NCBI GenBank assembly: GCA_036674765.1
Contig: JARVKI010000017.1
Location: 487,842-551,841, forward strand
DNA from: Seiridium cupressi
Taxonomy: Eukaryota; Ascomycota; Sordariomycetes; Amphisphaeriales; Sporocadaceae
Direction of reading: 5' to 3'
DNA: 64,000 bases
The position numbers and the translations under genes are program-made. The notes under the pieces were generated by a model. It was not told the origin of the DNA. It ran no database searches and saw only the letters and a program-made list of their open reading frames with translations. Numbering within the stretch: position 1 is the stretch's first letter; each line of letters starts with the position of its first letter. Positions 32,666 through 43,479 of this stretch are shown one piece after another.

Positions 32666-35115
32666 TCAAAATGATCCGTCGTCAAATATGCCCGGAAATC
32701 CAAGGTTCGCGTAGTCAAAATTGGCCGAGTCAGGCTCATTTAGTTCTGGCATCCAAAAATGTGGCGTCATGGGCTGGAAAATGTCTCCCGTCATAGTCGT
32801 ATGCAGAGAGGAGGCATCGTTGTCTTGTCCTTGGTGTATCCCATCCACCTCAACATCATTTTTAGGAGACGTCTTGTGGCCTGAGAGTGTCGGGCGCTCT
32901 CCAGTCGCAATCTCCTTAATCATTCGAATGGTATCTCGATGAACAATGATTAGTTCAAGCTGAGGTAAGTTTGCCAGAAGGGCGCTGGCGGACTCTTGTC
33001 GTATTCTTCGATGTGCAAGTATATGAGACGAAGCAATTGTATCAGTGGTGGGGATCTCTCGAGCCAGGATATCGAAAGTGTCCCGAAGGCAACTCGACTG
33101 CGGCCATCGCTCAGCGAGCAGTGAAAGAATGATGCTACATGCTCGGACTGCTTCGGAAACATCAGACTCCTTGTAAGTGGGCGATTTGAGGTCGGGAGGT
33201 GTGGCGAACAAGCAATAAAGAAGGGCAACACCAGATTTGAACTGCGCAATCATGGCCAGCCAGGCTTCGCTCATAGTTGCCGTAGTCTTCTGAAATTTTC
33301 GAAATATTAAGCATGCTTGCACACAAGATCGGACAGTCCAGTCTCCTGCTGGTCCATCTACGTTCTTCTTGTTAGGTCGATAAAGCATCTGTAAACTGTA
33401 GTTGTATATCATCTGCAATATTCGCAATTAGCAATGACTTCCATGACTGAACGTGTTCAATGTTGAAACAATTATCAAGGGCGTTTGGTCGTCAGGACAT
33501 GGCATCAGCTCCTGCAATAGCATACGAGAAGGAGTAAATGACACTGGAATTTACTTACGTGGAGCCACTCGCTCTTCGTTGCCTCGCTATCCGTACCAAT
33601 GTCGGGCCTCGACCGAGGATCAGTGTACCGATGGCACAATGATTTCCACCGATCTAACTTCTCGAGAATCCTCAGGCGCCAATTGAGCTGAGATTCGAGC
33701 TCCTTGGCAAAGTCTCGATGAAGGGTCGTGTTCAGAATCTCGGATTGGATCTGCCTGCAGAAGACGACGTGGAGGGCTGCAGAGACAGTCGTGTGACTTT
33801 GTTGGCTTGCTGGATCGTTAGGGAACGAAGCGCCACATCTGGCGTCGAGATCAGAGTCATCGATATTTGCGTACACCTTGACTGTGATCTGGTAGTCCGG
33901 TATCGAGAACGGCAGGTCAAACATGGTGCAGACAACGCGATCTAGTGCATAGGCCGACCAAAAAACGCGGCGTCTGATCTGTACCTGTACTTTTGTCTCG
34001 GCGTCGACGGTTTCAGGTTCGGCATCTGCTAGGTGCAACTGAGCCATGACACAGTACCTCATAGTAGCTGAGGCAATCGAAATAATTCTCTCAGTCGAGG
34101 GTGAGTACAACGCATGCATTGCCAGCAGCAAGTACGCCTGGATATGAAGCAATCGGTCGGGCTGTGCAAAGACATGAGAAAGAAAGCGAGTGACTGCGAG
34201 GCGGTGGTAGGCCATGTGCTTTTCCTGCGGTATGCGTAGATCCGTGTTCTTTCCTACCAACAAGCTGATTGAGTAGATCATGTTCAGAAAGTAGCCAACC
34301 CAATCATCATTGGGCCGTTTCAGGGGATCCCGCAGGTGTTTCAGACGCAGAAACGGATATCTGCTGTGAATTTTCTTGTTGTAAATATCGAAGAGAAGAT
34401 CTTCAGAAAACCTGTCAATGACGGGAATGCCGTAGGGGTCCTCGGGGTCCCCCTTTCGGCCCAGTTGGGCTTGACTTGATCCGTCTCGTGCACTGATGGG
34501 ACTACGTAACGGCACGGTCCCGCCATAATCGCCATCCGAGCGGGCAAATGTAGCTAGAAGACCAATTGCTGGGGAGCTGCGGTTGAGCGAGCCCGTCCAC
34601 TCAGGTCTAACGGTCGGACGAGGGATTCGCACAGCATCTTCAACACTCCCACTCGAGGCGTGCCCATTTTCAGGTTGCTGGCCATTTGTAAGTCCATTTT
34701 CGGAGGGTCCAGAATGGGATGTTTCCGAGAACTGCGCTCTCTCGAGGCGGGCGACGCGCTCTTCCAGAGAGGGGAGATCCGCCGTCCACGCAAGTGGCAT
34801 GGGAGTTCCAATGACCCTTGTGGAAGTTAGACAGGATTGGCCATGGTGGAACTTGGAGTCGTACCCATTACCGTTATAGGCAAATCTCGTCACTACCTCT
34901 ACACAGTCTTCTCCAGATCTCTGACAGTTTGCGCACGGTCTCTGGTCGTCGCATTTCTGCTTCCTCCGTCTACAGCGAGCACACGCCTGCGTCTTCAGGC
35001 GTTTCGCCGGCGGTTCATCCTCCGAATTGGAGACAGGATCAAACGGCAGAGCAACTGCTGGTGTCATTGCCGATCTCGGCCGTGGGAGATGCTCTCTCTG
35101 CTCTGGGTAGTCCAA
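32666..35115 (-). CDS. Zn2Cys6 fungal transcription factor
   Basis: Binuclear zinc-cluster regulator. Exons 35115-33559 and 33412-32666 join in phase to 767 residues. Cysteines C45, C48, C55, C61, C64 and C71 give the C-x2-C-x6-C-x5-C-x2-C-x6-C cluster, preceded by a basic PPAKRLKTQ stretch. A short coiled segment (LPSLEERVARLERAQF) suggests dimerisation. The fungal-specific middle homology domain starts near YPFLRLKHLRDPL and includes QAYLLLAMHALYSPST and RRRVFWSAYALDR. The second exon resumes with MIYNYSLQMLYRPN, matching the YHYTLLLLYRP position of this family. A second, smaller intron arrangement between 33558 and 33413 is possible. It lies between the ICL-like gene and the broken amidohydrolase, the usual place for a pathway-specific regulator. 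Confidence 0.9.
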
Positions 35116-35599
35116 ACTGGGTTGTTGAAGTCAGAAGCCTGAAGCTGTGGCGTAACACTCAATGAAATCAAGGAAACTAGGTCGCTGTCTCCAGCACTTT
35201 CAGAGTTGGCATTGAGCTAGAGATATCTACCAGGCCAGTCAGTCGTGCTTGTTCGTTCCCCAGGCTATCGGTTGAGATAGCGACGTGCCGGAGGCTCCAC
35301 AGCCATCATCCATGGTCGGCACGGATGTCCACTGACCATCGAACGACGCTAAATATGGGGGTCAAGTCGCTAACTCCATCAGACCTGGAGACCAATGAAC
35401 ATTAACCAAAACATTCAACCGCGACGGCAAATAAGGATTAGCGTGCAGTAGCTTGTGGCCTTGCGAATCAATTCTATCAGTCTCCAGTACCATGGCTAAA
35501 GGGACTGCCGGAATGATGAAGCTCGATTGAAGTGGAGGGTATACGGGAAGAACACGCTCTATAGCACCGCGCGTTGCCTGCGTGATCACAGTCTTTCCC
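35116..35599. other. Upstream of the Zn2Cys6 gene
   Basis: Promoter region of the regulator and the far 3' remains of the amidohydrolase relic. A minus-strand frame (35362-35634) includes DFESGKTVITQATR, possibly derived from the hydrolase C terminus, but it is too divergent to assign. Confidence 0.45.
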
Positions 35600-36985
35600 G
35601 ACTCAAAATCCGTTGGCGTGGACCACCATACCACCGACGACTGTCAGCACTGACTCGATGGTCTTTATGTAATTGCTCGCAGGACCTCCGAGGAACCACT
35701 GGTTGGCACGCGTGTACAAATAAAGAAATTCGTTGAGGGCTGATCTGCTCCCCCAGAGCATTCTTGCCCGTAGTGGCGTAGTATGCATGCACCCATGGGT
35801 TCATCGGTGCGATCTGCATGCCGTCTGCTCCAATGCCGGCCGCAATACCCCTTGTCGACTATGCTTTTGAAGGGTGGGCCGGCGTTGGGGCCAGTCCCTG
35901 CAAGATATTGCCAGCCGGTCAAGTTCCACGCCGACGCCGAGTTTCTTGGGCCTCTCGAGATATTCTTGCGTTATCTGTAGAATATACGCTATCACCCAGC
36001 GTAGGTCAGTTATGCTCACGTTGCTGCTAACATTGTCGAATGCCTGGATCTGCGTCTGGAAGTCGGTGTCAGTAAGTGAATGAAGCTCAAGACGCCAACC
36101 AGCTCGGGCAATACGGCGTGCAGCTTCCTCAAATACCATGCCCCCAGTATAGTCGGCAGTCACAAATTCGCCAATGCTTCCAGTACGGACCATATCGTTA
36201 CTGAAGAACTTGAAGGTATTGAGAAGTCGCTGCTGGTCTGTTGGCACATCTATGGTGTCGTCCATGTGCAGGAAATTGATCCGGAGACGAATGGTTCCTT
36301 CAGAATCATCGTAGAGGGAAAGCCACGACAAATGCATCGAGTCCAGATCTTCGTTCGTGGCTCCATCAGCGGAAGTTCCAGTAGCTGGGAAAGCGCCGTG
36401 ATCCAGATGAGTGGTGATCCCCAATGAAGCCGCATATGCCATCGCGTCACTCACGCTGCGTTTGCGATCTTCAAGGGTAAGCTGCTGCCGTAGAGCTGGC
36501 CAAGTCTTGCCGTTGTCCGTCCCCAAAGCAATGTTCCCATCAACATTGATGAAGGGCGAATCCTTAAGGGGTTCGAAGAATGCCCTCACAAGACTATTGA
36601 TTGCCCCTGGTCCCGAGAAACCATACGATACAAACACTGGATGATTCGGAAGAGCATCATCTAGTTCTGTTGATGTCGGGAGACGCCCTTCCAGAAATTT
36701 GTTTCGGTGAAATCCACCAATAGTGGTAATAAAGGGCCCATTGGGAATGGCGCTCGCTCGCGACTCATATACATTCTGTACACCGGCCATTGAGTACGCG
36801 TTCTCAAGTGGGGTATGGTATCCATGCCGATTCCCCATCAGGACCGTGATTATGGCGGTAGATAAGGCCTGGAACTGCTACCCGACCACCCAGGTCTATT
36901 GAAGTGAGGTTGTTTTCGAGACGTTTGAGTGCATCTTCCTGACTGTCTCCCAAATAGGAAATATTTCCGTCTTAGACAGCTACCA
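35600..36985 (-). pseudogene. Broken amidohydrolase (YtcJ-like, amidohydrolase family 3)
   Basis: Pieces follow the order of YtcJ-like metal-dependent amidohydrolases. DGNISYLGDSQEDALKRL and IDLGGRVAVPGLI come first, followed by a HNH that stands for the usual HxH metal site. After a frame change comes a long open stretch from VLMGNRHGYHTPLENAYS through SLGITTHLDHGAF to KKLGVGVE. After another frame change, LTGWQYLAGTGPNAGPPFKSIV; then AGIGADGMQIAPMNPWVHAYY; then, in yet another frame, LYTRANQWFLGGPASNYIKTIE and VLTVVGGMVV. At least four frame changes (near 36845, 35930, 35860 and 35735) and a stop near 36975 break it. Fragments as conserved as these suggest recent inactivation. The central 345-codon frame could still be expressed as a fragment but would lack the C-terminal metal and substrate region. 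Confidence 0.8.
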
Positions 36986-39082
36986 CCGAGACTACCTAAT
37001 CATGCTCATCTATCGTGTGGATTTTCCTGTTAAATAAGAGTAGGTCACTTTGCAACGTCTTGTCGTGGTAATCTGTTAGTTTCTCGTTGCTCCTGACGCT
37101 GCTATCGTATACTTACGCACTTAAGAGAGCGAGCAACCATAATTGCGCCTATACTTGAAGTAATTTAGAGCTCATGAGTAGGATGGTGAATTGAACCACA
37201 AGATGCCGGGATTACGATATATCTCAAGGGTAAAAATGAAGGATGATTGAAATGAATACATTAGATTGTCAAATTTTCTGACCGATATCCGTTGCTTACA
37301 TGTATGTACCACTATTATTCCGGATGTCGCACGGCGGCGTAAATATATGCGTGCGCCAAGCCACTTAACGTTGCATCACACAATATTGATGATCAACATA
37401 CCAGGTACAAGTTCGCATAGCTGCTACGCAGGCAACCCTCGGGTACTAAATGGTAATACACACCGACCAAAAAGAGCATTAAGTGCATAAGTAGGAATTT
37501 GGGCATGTATTAACCCAATGTAGCCATATACTCTGCCGAATCTACCTTGCTTACCTCAGCTTATTATCTACCAAATCTAGAAGGCAAAGGACCTTATGCA
37601 GATCACAGTGCAAAGGTCACAGGGACTTTAGGTTTTGTATATCTACAGTAGAGTTGTTACAACCATATCTTCCTGCAATCTATCGACTCGTCTCTTGAAG
37701 TCATTCCGCTCCAGCAATTCGATCAGGTAAAGTTAAAACAAACAGACCTTACCATTTTGCCTAATTGACTGTCAGGATGAACATGAGATGTGCTCGAAGG
37801 GAGTTTAGGTGCCATAATAAGACAAAATAGGACATAGGGGAACGCAGAGCTGTCAAGTCTCGATACTTACAAGGAACCGCAGAGCCCCAGGAAGTCTTGG
37901 TGGATCCCAGATGTTTCTGCCGCACCATCATGCAATATCAAGAGTTTACGATGAACACTTGTTCTCCATTTTCTCTCAATTCGCTCTCGTCGCTCATTTT
38001 CCTCGTATTTTACATAATCTCCTTTCACTCTCTTTCCGCTGAGGGGCTTTCCGCATCTGAATTATCTAGACACCTACATTCTCATTTTAACCGAGAAATG
38101 GGTTTCTGTTCAAGTGATATTCCTAGTAGTTCATTGTTTTGTCTTACATTTGGTCCCTAGTACAGTCTGGCTATTAGAATGTTCTATGCTTCGGAAGGGC
38201 AATCTGAAGATTCCGGTCCTATGTGACTTGTCATTCGTAATTTCTGGGTGGCTTGATCATATAACCGTACACATATGTCCCTCTTTAGATGGAGATTTAG
38301 TTTTGGTTCTACCACAGAAAAAGAACTCACCATTTCTGAATATACCACAATATGCCTCGAGATGCGAATTTGTAAGAATATCTACATATTTGGTAGCTTG
38401 GTAATATTAGCGCGCATTCCCATGTTCACGAGTGGCCTGAATTGAAATGGCACGGGCTTTCCGGATTTTGCCTATATTCGTTCTGTGCCCGAAGCAATTG
38501 TACTCATGTTACTGGCGTCAAGAATTGGGAACAACATCGTTTATAGGTGCTGCAAATCTGTGAAGCTGTAGTAGCACGTTTGAGTCGATTAAGTCCAAAA
38601 CGACTAGGTGAACAGCGCTGTAGTCGAAGAATATAGCTCATTCGGTGCCTCTTTTGGCTGGCGAATATTGCCATAAAAGCCATAAATTATCCACGTTGTT
38701 CTCGCTATCACCTACATAAAAAACAATCAAGATAGCTTTATAGCCGAACTCTCATTTAGCTCTAGATGGTGGACCTACCACTCAGCCCCTACTATTCACT
38801 GTTCTTATGTATGCTCAGTGTATCCATGCTGGCATGCTGTATGATTGTTGAGGTGAGTGCTGCACGAACAATTGGAAATATGGTAGGTATCCTCTCGCCG
38901 CATCAGCACATAGTTGCATGTCATTCAGCAGGAATGTATATCTCAGTGTATGTTATTTCAGAATATGAGTTTCGGTGATTCTTCACTACCGCTATTTAGA
39001 TATGACACGAGTGGGCGAAATTTGCCTTTGTGGCCTGTCTGTGCTAATAACAAGACCCGAGACACTAGCAATCCACAAACTC
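36986..39082. other. AT-leaning intergenic region, no gene recognised
   Basis: About 2.1 kb with many short frames and no recognisable protein. A plus-strand 87-codon frame at 37897-38160 is hydrophobic in its middle but has no family signature. Composition is AT-leaning but lacks the strong CpA depletion seen at 1-1500. It may be a degraded insertion or simply spacer. Confidence 0.45.
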
Positions 39083-40544
39083 TCACGAATGAAGACATGA
39101 TATGGTACATTCGGGTACCTTACGTGGCTCCGTCAAATGCACCCGCTTCGCCATTTTTAGAGCTTCAGCTAGCCTTTCTATGCCCTCGACCAACTCGTCC
39201 TCTTCGTGCCACGCCCAGCACAACCGAGCACCGCTAATGTATGTCCTCGAGCGAGATTGATGTTCAGATGTGTCGTCTCTCACGGTAAAGAGACCACCAG
39301 GCGCAATCCGGAGATTGAAGTGCTCCAGCGCCAGACTGTGTATCTGTTCAATGGCTGGTGATGACCCGTCTTGCGGAAATAGTATATATAAAAAGAACCC
39401 ACCCGCGGGCTCGGCACTCCCGACGCCGGACAAGTCAGTCACTATTCTCACCCCAAGCGGGTATAGATAGTGGCGAATCGCCGCGACCATGGAGTAGTAT
39501 CGTGTCCGGTATGTGGGGATTAGCACCTCCCTCAAATGACGCTGTAGGTCCCCCGAAGCAAACAGCTGTCCTATGATGAGCGATGCCATGTGTGCTTGGT
39601 TCCCGCCCGAAGCGCTTGCACCCCTGCGAAAGGTCAGTATTACAATCCGGAGTACGATTCTGCATGACTCACACTCGACTCAGAATCCTGACGAAATCTG
39701 GTGTCCCCTCCATCCAGCCAACCCTCACCCCGGGGGCCACAATCTTCGAGAACGAGCCATTGCTGATGGCATTTCCAAATGGCTCTTGCCCCTCCAGTAA
39801 TCGGTCCACATCGACCAGCCGGGGAGGAGAGACTAGATGGGCACCTTGACACGTACAACCCTCCTCCGGACACCACCGCAGGACATCATAGACATCATCC
39901 GTAACCAGGAGAACATCAAATTTCCTGGCAATGCGGACTAGCTCCATGCGGTCCCCGAGTGTCATTGTCTTTCCGCTTGGGTTCGAAAATGTCGGCACCA
40001 TATATAGGATGTGGCGGTAGGTCTTGGGATATCCATTCTCTGGCGTCTTCCTCGCGGGGGCATCACCAAAGAGGGTCGCCCTCTTTTCAGAGTCCTCCAG
40101 GGCCTTCCTGAGGAAGGTGAAATCAACGCCCCTTGCTCCCTCAGGAACAGCCCGGATCCGTCCCGCAAAGCCGGCGTCACGAAAGATGGGACATGCAAGA
40201 TGATACGTGGGCTCGACCATCCATATGTTCCTGGTGTATCCGGGATCAGCGAACTTCTGAAGAATTGTGGCCAGCCCATTGGAAGCGCCGTTTGTCACCA
40301 GAATACGTTCCGGCGAAACGGGTCCTGCCCTAGGTTGGTATTCATCGGAGAGCCAAGTGGCGATATTGTTTCTCAAACCAGCTTCTCCCTGCCCCGGACC
40401 ATATCTCAGCTGTTGCTGGATATCGGAGCTAGCGAATACCCTTGTCGCCGCGGCCTCCATGGCCTCGGCCGGATGGAGACGCGGCGTTGGCCAACCTCCC
40501 TGGAGGTTGATATGTTTCTCCGGGACGCCGTATTTCAAGACCAT
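39083..40544 (-). CDS. PLP-dependent aminotransferase, class I/II (copy B)
   Basis: Paralogue of copy A at 28.6-30.1 kb, similar along its whole length. Exons 40544-39673 and 39623-39083 join in phase to 470 residues. The PLP Lys is in SNGSFSKIVAPGVRVGW (K267). YGPGQGEAGLR, VTNGASNGLATI, FSNPSGKTMTL and VTDDVYDVLRW are intact, as are GGFFLYILFP and CWAWHEEDEL near the C terminus. Copy B has an insertion with three Cys (WCPEEGCTCQ) just after the DDVYDVL motif that copy A lacks. The intron position and phase match copy A exactly, so the pair arose by duplication after intron gain. The substrate is unassigned. It borders the broken amidohydrolase region and probably belonged to the same cluster. 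Confidence 0.9.
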
Positions 40545-41118
40545 GATTCCAGCTGTTGATAATGGGAGAGGGGAAGTTAGCAGACGTTAGAACGACGATA
40601 TTGCCCTATTTGTCAGATAACGGCGACTCCCCGTTCCCGGAGGCGGCTATTGCGGGTCACAGTGGAGTTGCCCGCACTCGCAGTCGATCCCGGTAGGTTG
40701 GCTACTATCGGTACTGTCAACTTGGTATCTCTCAAAAAGTATTAGAGGTTGCTGTTAGCAGGAATCAAAGGGGAACTCACTGCGGATGGCTGTAAACAAT
40801 AACATTAATGTACGTGTGTACCGAAGTCTTCGTGGAAGAGTAGATCTTGATGGAATCGTAATGAGCCTTGGTGGGGCTTGAGACAAAGAACAAAACAGCA
40901 AACGCATAGATGACGCTCTGACATGATCATGCGTGAGACAAAGGCGTTATCAAGTCCAACTGAGCCGGTCGGATGTGACGCACTCATTGTGATTCATTCT
41001 CCGTACAGACCATCAGCTGAATAACGTTGCAAACTCACTCGTCAGACCATAAAAATAACAAAACGCCCAGGGTATCTTTTCCGTGCCGTTTCATCGCACC
41101 GTGCGTGCTGCTCGTCAT
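40545..41118. other. Intergenic, aminotransferase B promoter
   Basis: Holds the promoter of aminotransferase B and the 3' end of the IMPACT-family gene. A weaker CGG-N7-CCG arrangement lies at 40621-40633, 77 bp upstream of the aminotransferase start. Confidence 0.45.
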
Positions 41119-42810
41119 TCAAGCTTCCTTCCGTCGCAAGTCCAGAATTTTCTTCAGCTTTAGATCGCCTTTCGCACCCCAACCAGACGGTCCACCTTCG
41201 ACCTCGGGCCTGACAGCCGTATACCAAGCCCAGGCTCTCCTGTCCAACTCCATGGCACTCAAATGATCAGCCCAGCTGTCATACACTAGCCTTAGGGCTC
41301 CAAGCAGTCTCCCTAGGTTTTCCTCCTTCTCGATTTCGAGCGCCTTGCCAGTCTTTTTCTTTGGTGTTGTTGTCGGTTCTTCACCGTCCTGTTTCCTGTC
41401 CGCGAAACTTCTTAACAGATAGCCCCTCGCCGCCTCTGGCCTGTGTACTGGCATGCCGATGGCAGACGAAGCAGTAGATGTGGACTTCTGCTTCATAGCC
41501 TCGAGATCAAGTCCCCAGACAGCCTCCCCACCCAGACTTGCCCGCTCGCCCTTCACTCTGAGCCGCTCGGCTAGTGCTTCCTTGAGGCAATTCCTCATGA
41601 TGCGCCAGCGGTCAGGCCCAAGCATAATACCACCATACCACCTTGTCATGACAACCAGGGTATTGATAGCGTCGGACTCGCGCATGATCTTGAGCATGAA
41701 GTCGCCGCAGCCAGACTCGCCATCGTCGTTGGAGTCTTCCTTGATTGTAAAGGAGCCAAACATGTCGGGCTTTTTGACCCGGTAGGCCCAGGCATTGTGG
41801 GATGCTGTTTGTAAGTTTGGGACCGCACTGAATAGGGCTTGCAACGTTGACTGTCGTTCTGAAGCCTGTGTGATTTGCGTCGCCCGCACAATAAAAGTAG
41901 ATTGCTTGAGCAAAACCGGTGAGCTGGCGGACCATGTCTTTGAAATACGCTCCACCGTACTGTTCTCCTCTGCCACATTCTGGATCTGGTTTGTACCCTC
42001 GTCCTCTTTCTTCACGCTATGCCCGCCTTCGGCATCTTCTTCTTTGATTTTGCCGTTGGTTTCCTCCTCTCTTTTCCATTCGTACCCGCCCCGTTTCAAA
42101 ACCGCGATCTCTCTGCCCATGACTCTGATCCTCGGTTGTCCGTGGCCCCATCCATCATCGTCCGCGCTTGGTCCCTTCTCAATTCCAATACTGACGGCTT
42201 TACTCCTTGAATTCGCACTCACCACGGCCTGCGCAAGGCTTAACCTCGAGCTCGGCGGCTGTTCTGGCATCGTGTACCTCAACAATTCCACTGCGAACGC
42301 AAGAACCAGCGGAGCGCGATTCGTGATGAGCGTCGTCTTCGCTATTACATCTTCGCTGGTCTCACACGGGAGGGAGAGCGAGGCTTCGTATTCGGCTGGC
42401 GGTATCGGGATTGGTCCATCGAGGAATCCGGTATCTGACGAGGCCTTGGTGCGCTTTTGTGTGGATTGGAGCAGCTCGGCGCCGGCACGCTTGCTTGTGG
42501 AGGACGGATTCGGGTTCTTGAGCCGGGCTTTGCAGGCGTTCTGGAGGGATTTGGCGGCTTTGGGGTCTGAGATGGCGGATTCGATATCAGCGAGCGGTGC
42601 CTCTGCTATTTGCTTAATTCTGTGAATATCCTCGTAAGCCACTGCTATCAAAGTATACGTAGGGGGCAAGCGACTTGAACGGCTGTTGGCGACATACGAT
42701 CGTAGGTTCCTGGCTTGAAGGGCCTTGACTCGCATCATCGCATCCTTGATAGGCACCTTTCCCACAGTCAGAAGCCGAAGCAGCTCCTGAAGGTCTTGCT
42801 GGGACGCCAT
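41119..42810 (-). CDS. IMPACT / UPF0029 family protein
   Basis: Exons 42810-42698 and 42619-41119 join in phase to 537 residues. The 78-nt intron contains no stop and would read through as 26 extra residues, but GT-AG signals and the join NLRS|IKQIAEAPLADIES give a better helical N terminus. A region at about residues 280-400 carries the UPF0029/Impact N-terminal fold: STFIVRATQ, HNAWAYRV, DDGESGCGDFMLK and NTLVVMTRWYGGIMLGP, close to the family's DDGEP..AG and VVVTRWFGG..LG motifs. In Impact/Yih1 this domain regulates the eIF2-alpha kinase Gcn2 under amino-acid stress, but there the protein also has an RWD domain, which I do not see here. So the biological role is uncertain. It looks like ordinary core genome inside the accessory region. 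Confidence 0.75.
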   Translation of the reverse strand: MASQQDLQELLRLLTVGKVPIKDAMMRVKALQARNLRSYVANSRSSRLPPTYTLIAVAYEDIHRIKQIAEAPLADIESAISDPKAAKSLQNACKARLKNPNPSSTSKRAGAELLQSTQKRTKASSDTGFLDGPIPIPPAEYEASLSLPCETSEDVIAKTTLITNRAPLVLAFAVELLRYTMPEQPPSSRLSLAQAVVSANSRSKAVSIGIEKGPSADDDGWGHGQPRIRVMGREIAVLKRGGYEWKREEETNGKIKEEDAEGGHSVKKEDEGTNQIQNVAEENSTVERISKTWSASSPVLLKQSTFIVRATQITQASERQSTLQALFSAVPNLQTASHNAWAYRVKKPDMFGSFTIKEDSNDDGESGCGDFMLKIMRESDAINTLVVMTRWYGGIMLGPDRWRIMRNCLKEALAERLRVKGERASLGGEAVWGLDLEAMKQKSTSTASSAIGMPVHRPEAARGYLLRSFADRKQDGEEPTTTPKKKTGKALEIEKEENLGRLLGALRLVYDSWADHLSAMELDRRAWAWYTAVRPEVEGGPSGWGAKGDLKLKKILDLRRKEA

Positions 42811-43479
42811 TACATATCGGACCAGCCAGGTTCTGCCTCAAATAAGTATTGAATACGATTTGACTATTCAGGTCCCTCTCGGAGCTGCGAAGTACTTGTC
42901 AGGCACGTGGAGGGAGGTCAATTAAGCAAAGCGCGTCAATACCGGAAATGCGTCATAGGCACCATCCATCCCCCAGGGCCCTTGATAAGATAACAGCGAT
43001 CCGCTAACCCCGTATAATTGCAGACTAGTGTAACTAGAGCCTCTCACACGATATTAATAGATAATGGGCTTGCACCTCCCTTTAGAAGCTAATACGTTCT
43101 TTAAGCCTAAAATCTCCTGAGAAGTCAGGAATCAGTACTTGATTTCTTGTAACATTAATTTGCATAGGAATCTTCAAGTGGCTTTCTACGCATTGTGGGG
43201 CCGGCACGCCGATACGGTGTATAACATTCACCACAGGTGTAGCTGGCCAGCTCTGTCTTGGGTGGGTTGAAGACCGGTATCGTCGTTCCCAACTACGTCA
43301 ACAGTTCAAAGGCATAAGCGATTCTGAGCAATGTTCTTTCGGGTTTCCTTTTCCCAAACATGATGCCGAATCTACACGGTTGTAAGCAAAACATCTTAAA
43401 AACAACACTGACTAAGATTTTCCACTTACGGTACGTTTGGTGCGACATCCATGTACAGTACTTGTCTGGTCCACTCGTG
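42811..43479. other. Intergenic upstream of the IMPACT-family gene
   Basis: Promoter of the IMPACT-family gene, then sequence leading into the amidase relic. No gene recognised. The far C-terminal amidase remains may extend slightly into this stretch. Confidence 0.45.

Noticed and set aside
35801..36838. 345-codon minus-strand frame as an intact amidohydrolase
   Set aside because: Conserved family sequence continues on both sides in other frames, so the open frame is only the central part of a broken gene.
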